A stretch of 64,000 bases of DNA from Lampris incognitus. Its lineage: Eukaryota; Chordata; Actinopteri; Lampriformes; Lampridae. Location of the stretch: positions 20,879,064-20,943,063 of the forward strand of contig NC_079224.1 in NCBI RefSeq assembly GCF_029633865.1, written 5' to 3'. Below the pieces are notes generated by a model. It was not told the origin of the DNA and did no database searches. It saw only the letters and a list, made by a program, of their open reading frames with translations. The stretch's first letter is position 1, and every line of letters begins with the position of its first letter. The translations under genes were made by a program, and so were the position numbers. Positions 44,530-57,645 of the stretch are shown here, one piece after another.

Positions 44530-44545
44530 CTGTTTGTTATGTCTT

Positions 44546-45449
44546 GATTATAACTTATCCACCCCAAGCCTCAAGAAAACGAGAAGAAACCCTCCTCTCG
44601 TCCCGATAGTCGGTTGATAGCGTCCGGCAGGGCCGGCCCACCACACCGTACCTCTTCATCGGAGCGGATGAGCTTTAGGAGGAACAGGGTGGATAAAGAG
44701 CCCTGCTGGTGAGACGTTGCCATGCTCCCTCCAAAATGGCAGTCGGAGCCAGGTGAGCAGACGGAGCATGGCACACAACGCTGCCTGCGATCTTTGATGA
44801 AGTCAGTGTTTGTGTTCAGTCAGCAGTATATTCTTCTTGGCCTCTTCCCATGGGGCTCCTTTAGACACATATGGGGGTAATTTGTTCAAATTATTCAGCA
44901 GAGAATGAGTGAGAGAAAGAAAGAAGAGGAAAAAAAATAAAAGGAGCTGGCCTTGGGATGTTGGGGTTGGAAGTGGATTTGAGAGGTTGGGACTGGGTGG
45001 TGGTATGTGTACGAGTCTTTAGGGTCAGAGGGAAGTACGGGGGGGGGGGGGGTTGTGAGAAAAGTTTTTTTTGTGGACCTCGGAGTGAATTGTTACGACC
45101 TACCCGTGGATATTTTACAGGAGTTGTTTGTTATGTGGCTGTGACGTTCAGTAAAATAAATAAATAAATAAATAAATAAAGCGCAGCCACTGGATGTGGA
45201 CACTGGGAGCACTGCACCGATTAGACCCACTGACCAAAAACTGGGCATCTACACCTGCACAGTTGCAACATGTGGTCATGGTCTGGTTGGTGTTGGTCAC
45301 TGCCGGTGTCGCATGAGTGTCGGGTAACATCCCACACGTGGCGGAGGGCTGAGAGGTTTACATTAAACTGAATGGCCCTGCTCGCAGACTTCCAGGAGAG
45401 GGCTCGACCACTGTAAACAACGTGTTACGTCACTGCAATCAACCTAATT
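44546..45449. other. Intergenic, low-complexity patches only
   Basis: No gene is supported. A G-run lies at 45040-45051 and an (AAAT)n tract at 45150-45180. A short minus-strand frame at 44645-44725 starts MATSHQQGSLST and ends at a possible GTACGG donor, but nothing connects to it. Confidence 0.4.
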
Positions 45450-46432
45450 AACCCTAAACTCTGTGTACGTTTCAGTCTCAGGTTTGTGATGCCGTGCACA
45501 CGTGCAACAATTACGCACGGCGCGGGCGGCGCAATGAAACGCTCACTTACAGATGCTCCCAACAGATCTACAGAGAGAGAAACCAACAAATGTGGAAAAG
45601 ACAGAGAGAAAATGTCTTGTAAAAAGGTAAAATATAATAAGATAATATAACAATATAGAGGGTAACAAATTCTGTTCTTGACGCCACTGTGTAATGTGTG
45701 TTTAAACAATTGTACTATTGTAACAGGTCAATATTGACAGTGCAATCATAATGGAGCGACACGTGGGTAATGTGACCACAACACATCCCAATATTGATGT
45801 GGGCTCGCTCTGCTGTACATATAACAGTGCAGCATTGGGTTGCAAGGGACTCGGTGTCAGGGGCAGTGTAACCTGTCTAGGTTGTGCGTATCGGCTGGAA
45901 GGAAGGTTGTGATGGTGGAGAGTCGGCCTCCCCAGTGGTGTTTACATTCTCTGGTGAATGGGGAGGGCAGAGACAGAGAACGGCTCGCAGCTGCACGCTT
46001 GCAGAACCACGGTCCCAACGTTCACCTTAATTCGGGAGGTTTAGCCGTAGACTTGTGATACGGTCAAGCCACAGCTTGTTAGCAGATGCCATTCGGTTAC
46101 CAGTTTCCAAGTTGACTGCTATGTGGAAGTGTGCCGGGAGTTGTTGGGGGAGGCGGGGTGTAATGTTTATGGTTGTGAAAGGAGAACAGGGGGAGAACAG
46201 AGACTTAGGCAACACTTGGACAGCCCGACGCCTTCCCCCTGCTTTTGTTTAACAAAACATGGGATAACAAATCTAGCGTAACAAGAGTAATGATGAAAGA
46301 TAGAAGGTGTGTGCCTGAGCGTGTGCATCTGTGTGTGTGTGTACCATGTTTAACTATCCTAATGGGGACCAAATGTCCCCATTAGGATAGTTAAACTGAA
46401 TCGAGACTGAAACGTACACAGAGTTTAGGGTT
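45450..46432. repeat. 30-bp perfect inverted repeat pair about 0.95 kb apart
   Basis: 45450-45479 and 46403-46432 are exact reverse complements over 30 bases. The first reads AACCCTAAACTCTGTG... and the second ends CAGAGTTTAGGGTT. The sequence between is unique and shows no transposase. Confidence 0.85.
46348..46396. repeat. Perfect 22-bp hairpin, loop CAAAT
   Basis: Arms 46348-46369 and 46375-46396 are perfect complements (TCCTAATGGGGAC / GTCCCCATTAGGA core) around a 5-base loop. Confidence 0.93.
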
Positions 46433-46665
46433 GACCAAATGTCCCCATTAGGATAGAAAAACCAGACACCACCTACATTGTGGGGCCATTTTATGGGGCC
46501 CCACAAGTAAAAGGGTGAATTTTAGGGTTAGGACTTGGTTTTAGGGTTAAGGTTAGAATTAGGGTTAGGGTAAGGGTTAGGGTTAGGCATGTAGTTTGCG
46601 TGGTTAAGGTTAGGGATAAGGGCTAGGAAATGAATGTAGTCAATGAGGGGCCCCCACAAGTATAG

Positions 46666-46667
<2 letters not shown>
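46433..46667. repeat. Dispersed GGGGACATTTGGT-type repeat with TTAGGG-like tract
   Basis: ACCAAATGTCCCCATTAGG, ATTGTGGGGCCATTTTATGG, then degenerate GGGTTAGG units at 46545-46590, then GAGGGGCCCCCACAAGTATA. This is a common fish repeat pattern as I recall it, with inverted GGGGCC-type ends. The TTAGGG-like stretch belongs to the repeat and is not a telomere. Confidence 0.6.

Positions 46668-46671
<4 letters not shown>

Positions 46672-46745
<74 letters not shown>
46672..46745. repeat. (GT)n microsatellite
   Basis: About 74 bp of pure GT at the end of the dispersed repeat. 46746-48690 shows no supported gene. Confidence 0.95.
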
Positions 46746-46748
<3 letters not shown>

Positions 46749-48689
46749 GGTTCAGCCTGATGATGCCTGATACCGCTGGAGACTTTTGATTACATGCCAG
46801 GAGCCAAATTAAGGAAAACTAAAGTCGGAGTCCGGTAAACTTGGCATGGCTGCAGTCCAGAGGTCTCCAGGGGTGCCAGTCATCATCCTGTCGCTCGCTG
46901 AATAAGAACAATGTGGCCAGCAGTGTTGTAATGAGGTCATTTTCGGCCAGGGCACGCTTGGGTGTACTCCTATTCCCTCCACCACCCCCCACTCTCTGTC
47001 AGTGAGAGGCAGAAGGAGCTCTGCCAATAATGTCAGGTGGCGTCAGACTCCACGAGAGGCCTCAAGGGGAGTGAGACTATCTGGCAGGGGAAAAACTTCC
47101 TGACATACAACCTCTCTAGAAGCCATGAACAATGTTCTCAGCTATTTCTTACTCAGCCTTTCTTTCTGCTTCCATCTTCCTCCCTTGCCAACCTCCTTCC
47201 ACCTTCTGCCCCCATTCGAGTGCGATAAACTCATGAGCATGTAAAAAAAAAAGAAAAGAAAAGAAAAAATCGGCTCTTTCCAGCAGCAACAATGAGCGGG
47301 GGATTACTCATATTTCTAATTTAGAAGGCTTTGCATCAAAACAGCCAAAATAACAGCTCGTATTTGGGCTATTCAAAAAAGCTAAGTAAAAAAAAAAAAG
47401 GAAAAAAAACCAATAAATGCGTCATGTGCAAACATTTTGGCCCCCCGTAGCTCAAGACTTGGCAACACCACCTTTGATTAAAATCACAGATGTAAGTACA
47501 TAAGAGGTGTGAAGACAAATAAGTCATGTACAAGTTCGTACAATCCAGCGTTTGTGTCAATTTCTTTGACCGGGAGGGTTCCCAAACTTTCACATCCCAC
47601 AGTATTGGGCGGTCTATATTAGGTAGAACAATGAATAAAAAGAAACCGCTGTTGTCCCTTCAGAAGGGCCACAACAGAGCCAACTGCATGAGAGGAATGT
47701 ATACAACGGAGGGCCAGAGCTCAACACACATGCTAGGAGTTAAACTGAGGTGGAAAAACAAAACAAGTGTTGTGTTTTTTTCCACAGACCACATGAAAAG
47801 GATCCCATAATTAGACTGTTAAGCATGAGCGATCAAGAAAGCCTCCATTAATCCCAAACAGGAAAAAGAGTTCTCCATCTGAAAACGCGAAACTCTGTAG
47901 TTCACAGCCATTTGTTGGTCGGTCTGGTGAGTACCGAAAATATACTTGGCATGCAACCCCATTCAATTATGGCAGGAGATATCTTTAAGGAAATCTCGTG
48001 CCATTGAAGAAGAATGGGGCGGGTCATGACTGGCTCGCAAAGATAAACATTGTGTCGAGCTTTTGGCAGCGGGCGTGAACATAAAGCGATGGTGTCGAAA
48101 TAAAAAGAGCTGCCACGTTTGGGGGCCAAGAAATCGTTTTTAAATGTCACAGCTTCCTATTTCTGACCTCTCTATTCATGGAGAACCGTAGATTGTCTTG
48201 GAGAGAGAAAAAGAGGGGTGGGGGAAAAACTCTACCCAGGAAGACTGGGTGGGGTAAAGAGTGGGCAAAAGGGTCTGGAGTGAGAAGGATGTCGTCTCGT
48301 ACTGTCTAACTGGCACAACAGAAACGTAGGAAACGGTCGTTCGTGATAATGAGCTCCAACAGGAACATGGGGCAGCTGCTCTATACATGCTGGTTTAGCG
48401 GTTTTATCGCTGGTATGCAGTCAGAACGACAAAACACGTTTTCTGGCTTATTGAGCTAATCAACTCTAAGCTCCTTCTTGGCAAAGTGCCTGAGCCACAG
48501 TAAACTCCATCAGCTTTAATGGGCGCCCTGGGTCAACGTGTTCATGCACCATGTCAACCATGCACTTGCTGTACTGGCACGATCCCGATCTGCTGCTTCA
48601 GTGCTGTCTAAATCAAGGACACACACCGCCACAGAAGCGAAACGTTACTGTTATCGAGTCCAAGTATTACCATTACTGTTATGTGCCCA

Positions 48690-49140
48690 CCAGATCCTGT
48701 CTCTCATCATCAGCTGCTTCTCCGGGGTCAGGTCGCAGTGGTAGCAAGCTAAGTAGGGCATTCCAGACATCCCTCTCCCCAGCAATGCCCTCCAGCTCCC
48801 CCTGGGGAATTGATCCCAAGGCGTTCCCGGGCCAGAATGGACATGTAGTCCCTCCAGCGAGTTTTGGTTCTACCCCGGGGTCTCCTCCTGGGTGGTCCTC
48901 GTAGACCAGTCTGCGAGGCTGGAAGTCAGCACACCCTGGTCCCCGCCTTTGCTTGCCGCCCGGCCTGCATTGCACCCTACCCTAATGCTCATCCCCGTGA
49001 GTGGTGGGTCAACAGGGTGGTGGCTCCATGTTGTTTTTTCGGGCTGGGCCACGGACCAAGGCTCGACCAGCAGACGCTCGCTGGCGAGCTCCCTTCCCAG
49101 GTCTGGCTCCAGAAGGGGGCCAGATCTGTCAAAAAAACAA
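48690..49140. repeat. Old dispersed retroelement-like fragment
   Basis: Blocks such as GGCGTTCCCGGGCCAG, AGTCCCTCCAGCGAGTTTTG and TACCCCGGGGTCTCCTCC resemble a repeat frequent in fish genomes, whose class I cannot assign. No intact frame is conserved. Confidence 0.45.
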
Positions 49141-49544
49141 AACAAAAAAAAAGGCCTTCATTATGGAAAGGTCACGCTTTGAGCGCTCTTAACCCAAAGC
49201 AGAGGCCTGACCTTTTGAGTCTAATCATCCATACTTGGTTGCTTGGTGGAAAAGCATATTATTCTGCTTTTCTGTGTTGTCACACTAATCCACTTTGCCA
49301 CTCTGGCATACTTGCTAACTAAGTGTGGTCTACATTACTCGGGTGGGCCATTGGGGAGAGGGGTTGGAAACTGGAATGCGCAGTATTTCCCCACAGGAAG
49401 CTGAGCGGGGAACTTTACCGTAGCCCCACGCCCAGACCGGCCCGTCGCACGCAGAGCTGGGGAGCTGCTGCAACACCAGCGTGCAAGTCTGAACCTCCTC
49501 CCTGCTGGAAGTCGGAGGACATATACATCCAAAATGACACATGA

Positions 49545-51464
49545 TGAGGCACCTTTTTCTGCATTTTATTAAAGACACTTTATCTGTGGTACATACGTCT
49601 TACATTTTCATTGTACAAAAGTGTCACACAAGACAATAAAAAAATATTGAAAGGCTTTTTTTTTTTTTTTTTAATGACAACATCCTGAAGCAGTCCGCCG
49701 AGGGAGATTTTCTTTCATAAAACTTCATATTCACAAGTTGTCATTTCACTACATGACACATGTCAGTCGATGCCTCTTTAAGCAGCACTTTTGACATTTA
49801 CACAGGTCTCAACACATACTGGACATTTGTTCAAAAGGTAGATATTTAGATTTATGATAACAGTTTAGTACATGGTATTGTTGCTGAAACAATTCTTGTG
49901 ACATTTTACATACTCCTTCAAAACAATTCAAAATAGCAACAGGGTTCATGAACATGTTAAAACTGTGACCCCCCCCCCCAAAAAAATATCATTTAAAACC
50001 CGAGCAATATCTCTGTAATGAGATACCGCCAGGAAGTGGTTTTTGACCAGTGTGGTGAGACACACAGGCCCACCGAGGTTTTGATGAAATGCTTATAACA
50101 TCGTCAACTGGACGCTTACTTAAAACTCAGTGAACGTGCTAATAATATTTTTCGCCCTTGATAATGCAGCAACTCACCATTGGCCCCTGGCACCGTCACA
50201 CGGGGCCCTGGTGAGACGTTGTCAAGCTATCATTCTATGTGCCAAAACGGCATGCTAGGACTTTGTGGTAATGCCATATGTCGCCAATAAGCCGGAAGAC
50301 CAATTCTTAAGGAAGTCACTGTTGTGATGCCTAGTAAACAGTATAAACGGCTGTGTACTATATATTGTCACAGGATTCACTCGGTGAGGTGAATAATTAA
50401 TATAAATCGAAATCATAAGATATATCACGTGTATTCTCCACAGTTGTCATCCTATAAACTATGTGTCCTCTGATGCAGGTGCCCATTTCCTCTTCTAAGT
50501 CTAAATCTGTCAAGGAAGGCGCACCTCGCAGGCTACGAAACACTGATATAAAGACAAGACAGTAAGACCACACAATCACTCACACAATCACACACACGCA
50601 TATGTATGCATACACACTGGCCCACAGTCGCTCGGACTGAACAGTTGTGGACACCCGTCCGGTTCACATAACGCAACAATCGTTTCATTACAAGGCTCAG
50701 CGGGGGGCTCGTCCTAGCCAGCAGAAGGAGGCCCACATCCTAAATACGGCGAACACCCTCAGCGTACTTGCCAGCTACTGCAACCGGCTCATGCAAACGA
50801 GCTTTCCAAAAGCTTCACTTCACTTAATTCAAGTGGTGACAAACAATACTGAGTTTGGATAAAATAGTGCTAAAATAATAATAAAAAAGTTTTTCCTTTT
50901 CAGTAAAAACAAAATAAAAGACAATAAAACCTCCTTCCTGTGATAAGGAATGCTTTTTGTCCGTGATGTTTTTGCTTTGCTTTAGGCACAGTGAAGGATG
51001 GACGGTAACACCAGCGTGGCTCCCGCCTTGGCTGCAGCCGTGCAGAGAAGACGCCAAACGTCATTTATAGTTCTTTGCTTTGCAGCTGTCAATTCCCCGT
51101 CGCAGTCGGTTTCCGCGTGACGACCACGTGGCGACCTTGGCTAAACTGGTCTGCAGTTAGGAGAATCTGCAAGGCAGGGCTGTTCTGTGACGTGACGGGA
51201 AGAGGGACGTCTTCCTCTATTTTCCACATTCAAATGCCTGAAAGGTTGAGAAAACAGCAGAGACTGCCATCGAGAGTGCACAACCGGCGCGTCTGGGTTC
51301 ATGTTTACTGCCCTTTCCACCTTCAACCCTCCTGATTAAAATGGTCGTGTATTGGCCTGCACCGTCGAGACTATTACACGACTCGTCCTGTCACGGTCAG
51401 TGGGTGTATCAGTGAGTGTAAAAGGCACAGGTCAGCATGTATGTTGAAGAATGTGGCCTCCTCT
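49545..51464 (-). other. Probable 3' UTR of plpp3
   Basis: About 1.9 kb from the stop codon to an AATAAA on the minus strand at 49565-49570. It is AT-rich and unique-looking, with no recognised repeat family apart from homopolymer runs (A/T run at 49656-49673). The length is plausible for this gene. Confidence 0.5.
49565..49570 (-). terminator. Polyadenylation signal of plpp3
   Basis: CTTTAATAAAATGC on the minus strand, 1.9 kb after the plpp3 stop and within AT-rich sequence. Canonical hexamer; cleavage is expected about 15-30 nt further, near 49545. Confidence 0.5.
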
Positions 51465-54400
51465 CTATGCCATGATGAGATGGTTGCTCCGCTCTCTGAT
51501 ATCTGCTGGAGGAACCAGATCCTTCTTCACCAGAGTTGGCGATACAGTCGAACGTCTGCCTTTGGGCTTGAACAAGTCTGACACAAAGAACACCTGTGGA
51601 AAGGAAATTAAAGAACAAAAAGTTCCCATAAGCATTTGGCCCATTCATTACAAGCGGCTAGCTTCAGATGCACTTCTTTTTTAATTTAAAAAAAAAAAAT
51701 TCCCCGTTTTTCTCCCCAGTTGTACTTGGCCAATTACCCCACTCTTCCGAGCCATCCCGGTCGCTGCTCCACCCCCCCTGCCGATCCGGGTGGGCTGCAG
51801 ACTACCACGTGCCTCCTCCGATACATATGGAGTTGCCAGCCGCTTCTTTTCCCCTGACAGTGAGGAGTTTCGCCAGGGGGACGTAGCGCATGGGAGGACC
51901 ACGCAATTACCCCTGGTTCCCCCTCCTCCCTAAACGGGCATTCCGCCTGACCAGAGGAGGCGCAAGTGCAGCGACCAGGACACATACCCACATCCGGCTT
52001 CCCACCCGCAGGGTAACGCGGGAATTCAAACCGGAGATCCGCATGGTGGTAAGAAATGGAACAGACCACTACGCTACCCAGATGCCCCCCCCCCCGATGC
52101 ACTTTAATAACGAAGAGCAAAAAATATATAGGAATTTGCCTTGCTGCTGCTTATATGGCTTACAAAATAAACACTGACACACACTGTAAACAAAATCACA
52201 TAGATCGTGTACAGACATTGGGTGAGATGTATCATGAACAGTTCAGTACATGAGACCAATATTTGATATATTTTGTTCATTCAATGGATTTTGAGGATTT
52301 GAAATAAAAAAATTAAAAAAACACTGCACTGTCTAGTTTCTAGGTGAGTAGGCCAAACAGGATGAGAAAAAAAAGGACAGAGGTCCACTTTCAAATGAGT
52401 TATCCTGCAAACGATGTGGTCCTCACCAAGTCTTCAGTCACAACAACAACAACACCAACAACAACAGCAGCTGTCCTATGATTGGTCAACCTATGGTCAA
52501 ACACATTTTTGCAGGTAAGAGCACGGTCTAAACCACTCACTATGCAGTAGGCCACCAAGGCCCCCTGTACAAAACCCGCCAGGACATCGGTGGGGTGGTG
52601 TTTGTGATCTGAGACGCGAGACAGGCCGGTGTAGAAAGACATCATGATGAGGGTGAACTGTGTCAGGGGGCGCAGCAGGCGGGCTCCATGCCAAGTGAAA
52701 CGGGACTGCAGGTAAAACTGGAGTGGAGACAGAAACAGGTGATAAATACAGGAGTCTATAGTGTGTATGTGTGTGCGTGTGTGTAACCATGGAACATTAT
52801 GAGCGATTATGTTAAAAAACAAACGAGCACCAAGTAACTCACCACCAGATATAGCATGGTGTACATGGAGAACGATGCATGTCCGGAGAAGAAAGATTTT
52901 CTGGGGAGAATAAAAGATTAAGCACAATTAAGTACTGCACCATACACATGACTCACAAGCAACACAGCTAACCTCTGACATAGCATGTAGCTATAGCACA
53001 TGAAATCTATTCTTCCTCTTCGTATTATTGCTTTTGTTGTAACTTTCATCCTGCTCCATCGGCTTAAAAGAATAAGAAACACGTTTCGTATGTATTCGTG
53101 AGTCATTACAAGATGTTTCTGCCACTGAACACATTACCTGGCCTCCTGAATTTTGCTCTCTTGCCCCTGACAATAGTAGTCAGTTATGTAGCCCAGGGAG
53201 CAGTTGATGGTGGAGAAGTCCGGTTTGCACACATCAAGGAAGTGCGGCCGCATTCGGCCGACGGACACCTTGGCGATGTCTGTGAAGGACTGACTGATGG
53301 CACAGCCAAAGATGAAGACGCCCACCTGCTTATAGAGGGCAGAAATGTAGGGATTGCCCACAAATGACTTGGAGCCCTCGTTCAGATAGTGGATCCTGTA
53401 GCTCTCTCCAATGATGATCTGATGAGGCGGAAGGAAAAAAATGGTGGAAATGACCATGTGTGGGTTTTTTTTTTGGGGGGGGGTAATGATTTTAGGGTTA
53501 TGTTAAGTGATATGAGTGACAAATGTCTTTTTCTTTTGTAATGAATTACTGTAAGTAAGGTAGAGCGGAAAATATATCAACATAATATCATATATCATGA
53601 TATTATGACATATGATATGATATGACATGATATATACAATATGACAAGACATCATATGATATATGACATGATATGACATAAGATACTATGACATGACATG
53701 ATATGACATGGTATGATATATATATATATATATATATATATGACATGACAAGACATCATATGATATGATATGACATGGTATGACATAACATGACATGATA
53801 TGATATAACATGAGATTATACGGCATGATATATATATCTATCTAAATGTATGACATGACAAGACATCATATAATATATGACATGACAAGACATCATATGA
53901 TATGATATGACAGGATATGACATGATATGACATTACATGACAGAAAATGATATGACATGACATATGATTGATATATGATATATATGATATGATATGATAT
54001 GTATAACAGTATATTGAATCAATTTTCTGAACTTATTAGACTGTTTTAGCTGATTGAAATGAACAACTAATGCCTCTCCCAGCTTGGTTATCATATCAAC
54101 ATTACCAATGATATTTTTTCTTTTTAAATTTTCTTGTATTTAACTATCTTATGAAAGCATGAATAGTCATCCCCAAAATACAGTCACCTTCTCAAAATCG
54201 AGGTATTCAGTCAAAAATACTGTATTTAATTTTCTCTATTTCGCCCAGCGAAGGTTTGGGGTTTCTCAAAATGTTAATGAATTGGGGTAAAAAAAACCCA
54301 AACAATCATGACAAGTGATAGAGTGTTGTAAATGAGGTGAAGCAATATCTAAGCACCAGTTGCTATCTATTGGCCGCAGTAAATGACATAGTCAGTCTGC

Positions 54401-54835
54401 TCTGAAAACTGGCTTTTGTAAGTTTATTTGTTGCGTTCTTCCTGTTTTCAAAATTAAAAAGACAAAAAAAAAAAAAACAACCCCAAAACAAAACCCAAGT
54501 GACGTGGGGGGTAAATGTAAATTTGCACGTTTTTCTACAGGAGGGCAAATAAACTACCATCTGAAAACTGAAGCCTGACGTACACATATGGGGGGGATGT
54601 GGACAGCAATAACTCACTACAGCTGTTCAAGCTCAAAATGTCCTCCTCACCCCCTCACCCCACCCCATCCCATCCCCTCCACCCCCACCCCCAAGCCACT
54701 GACAAATGGGAACGGTGGTGGTGGTGGTGATGGGAGGGGGCAGCGTGTAGGAGGGGGAAATGGAAAAGGGTGGGGAGGAAAATTAGGAGAGGGAAGGCTG
54801 GAAAATAAGAGGGGGGATACAAGAGAGAGCGAGCA

Positions 54836-54907
<72 letters not shown>

Positions 54908-57581
54908 GAGATGAGGAGAACATGAATAATAGTGAATAATAGTGAAAAAGCAGAGGGAAAGCAAAGGAAAAGAGCGGAGGAGGTTGGAAGGGAGAAAGAG
55001 GAGCGGGGTTAAGGGGGAGGGAGAGAATGAGGGGGAGGGACAAAGTGGGGATGGAAGGACAGAGAGCGAGAGTGGGGGTGGGGGGGAGACCTCTGCTTCT
55101 AATCATCAGAAACGCTGAGCTAGGCGTCGTGTCGGGTTTTGAGCAGCCAGACTCCGCCAGGCACACATCAGGGGCGCGTTTGTTTTTTCACTGCGCCGAC
55201 TCTATACCCCCGAAAAAGGGCTCTGGTTTCACAAGGGATGTCTGGGTGTTTTCATGTTTGTATCTCGGTTTCATCCGACATTCTCGCAAGGGGCATAGAG
55301 AGGGGAAAAAAAAACTCTCTCTCTCTGTGTCTCCCTCTCTGTCTCTCTCTCCCTCTCGGAGAAATGCGTTCTGTGGGAGGACAAGTCCTTGAGGAGATTT
55401 AACAAGCTGATAGAGAGTTGTTGTTTCCACCATCCAGGCCTTTAGAGCCGGCCCGGTTCAGTCTGGCTGTTTTCAGAGGGATGTGAGGGAGAGGGAGAAG
55501 CACATGTGGATCTCCCCGTGAGAGGAGATACACTATGTGAATGAGCGGACGACTGCACAGTGGGACATGCAGCCGTTCCACTGTTAACCGAGGAGATATT
55601 CTCAGAAAGAGGAGGTTGTTTAGTGGTTGTCCACAAAATGATAAGGTGTGAACACAGAAACATTATTTCGAGGGTGTTGCCTTCCTTCAACATGAATAAA
55701 AACTCAGCATAATGGGAATTATAAAGATTGTGGCCCTTTGCATCGGTGTTTTTATCTTATTTGGAAACTAATGACCTTGGAGTTTTTATTCGGGGGTGTT
55801 CAGAAAAAAAATACAAAGGCTGACCAAAAGGCTCGGGGGGGGGGGGGGGGGGGCTTAGTCAGGTTTAGGACTGAAAGTACTGGCAAGGTCTTCTTGTTTT
55901 GAGCCTTCAACCACAATTTCACCCCACCAATTACAGAATTTGACCGAACAACCATTGCGTCAACCATAATTACACAGGGCCAGCGAGCGCTTTCTCACCA
56001 GGAAAACCCTGGTGGCGCAAAGCCCTTATAGTAGTCTGCTATCCAACAGGAAGGAGCTCAGCTAGCTACAGGAGAGCTGAAGTGGGACCTCGCCAATGTG
56101 CCCATGGGCATGGCCTTCTCCTGGAGCCGGACCTTTGGCCAACTTACACAACAGTGACCAGGTCTCCAGGTCTGGCTTGACAGTTCATTTAGCAATCTTT
56201 TTTTTAAAATTTCCCCCCTTTTTCTTCGCAATTGTACCTGGCCTATCACCCCGCTCTCTGAGCTGTCCCGTCACTACTCCGCCCCCTCTGCCGATCCCGG
56301 GGAGGGCTGCAGACTACCACATGCCTTCTCCGATACATGTGGAGTCGCCAGCCGCTTCTTTTCACCTGACGGTGAGGAGTTTAGCCAGGGCGACGTAGTG
56401 CAGTGTGTGGGAGGCTCACGCTATTCCCCCCAGTTCCCTCTCTCCCCTGAACAGGCGCCCCGACCGACCAGAGGAGGCGCTACTGGAGCGACCAGGACAC
56501 ATCCACACATCCGGCTTCCCACCCCCAGACACGTCCAATTGTGTCTGTAGGAATGCCCGACCACGCCGGAGGTAACATGGGGATTCCAACCGGCGAGCCC
56601 CGGAATAGACCGCTCTGCTATCATTTAGCAATCTTAATAATGTAAATGTATTACAGTCATACCCAGTGCTGGAAAGTAAAGTACATGCGCTTTGCTACTA
56701 AATTTCAGTACACATTTCCAAGTAACTATATCTTCCTTAGGTATATCTAATTTCAGAGACATTGTGTTCAAAAATGGAAATTTAGTTTGTTATTAGATCT
56801 GAGTCACGTGGTGGTAAGAAAAATCAGGGGATGGATTATCGAACATGTGAAAGGGCTGCCGATAAGGACTGCTCATTAGTGATTCAATAACCTCATATGC
56901 TTGTAAATGGCTGACACTGCCGATACTCGTTTTAGACTAGTAATCAGGGTATGCATTAACACAGTTGCCATACTTTAAGCCAAATTGTAGGTTCTGTCAT
57001 TTAAGGGTGCTGAACATGACAAATACTTTTAACTTTTCCTTTTCACTTTAAGTAAATTTAAGAGCAGGTACTTATATGCTTTTACCTTGGCAGAAATGCC
57101 AGTTTGGTACTTTCACTTTTACTGGAGTAATTCTATGGCAGGGTAGTTGCACTTGAACTCAAGTTAAAGGTCTGAGTACTTCCACCAGTGGCCATACTAA
57201 CATGAACTGGTCCCACTACAAAACACAGTGTGCCGCCTTCAAGTTTTGTCCATCCCCATTTGGAATAATTAGGAAATTTCTGCAGGAGAGACGCAGTAGA
57301 TTTTGGCAGCGGGTCTTTAGTCATGCAACAACCCACCAACCGATTAAAATGCTCAGATCCACTCAACACTTCACCCCCTGCAAGAGCCTCTATCAGTTAA
57401 ATCATCTTAAGCTCCTGCTGGGGGGGGACCCTTACAAAGGCCAAGCTGGGGAATGTTGTTGACTGGTTTCTATCAAGAGTGCTCTGAAACGACCCTGAGA
57501 GGCTGATAACACAGGTATTCTCAAAGGCCCAGTAATTATCTGGGATAAACTCAGTGTAAGTGCACCATGACTCTGATTAAG

Positions 57582-57645
<64 letters not shown>

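Noticed and set aside
44571-44774. Possible first exon starting MATSHQQGSL with a GTACGG donor
   Set aside because: No downstream exon with matching phase was found and the protein is not recognised.
46500-46620. Interstitial telomere
   Set aside because: The GGGTTAGG units are degenerate, about 50 bp long and lie inside a dispersed repeat.
48551-49322. Overlapping frames of 91-152 aa
   Set aside because: They fall on an old dispersed repeat and disagree between frames; no conserved motif.
52497-52790. 97-aa frame over plpp3 exon 5
   Set aside because: Out-of-frame shadow; the correct frame carries the SRxxxxxHxxxD motif.
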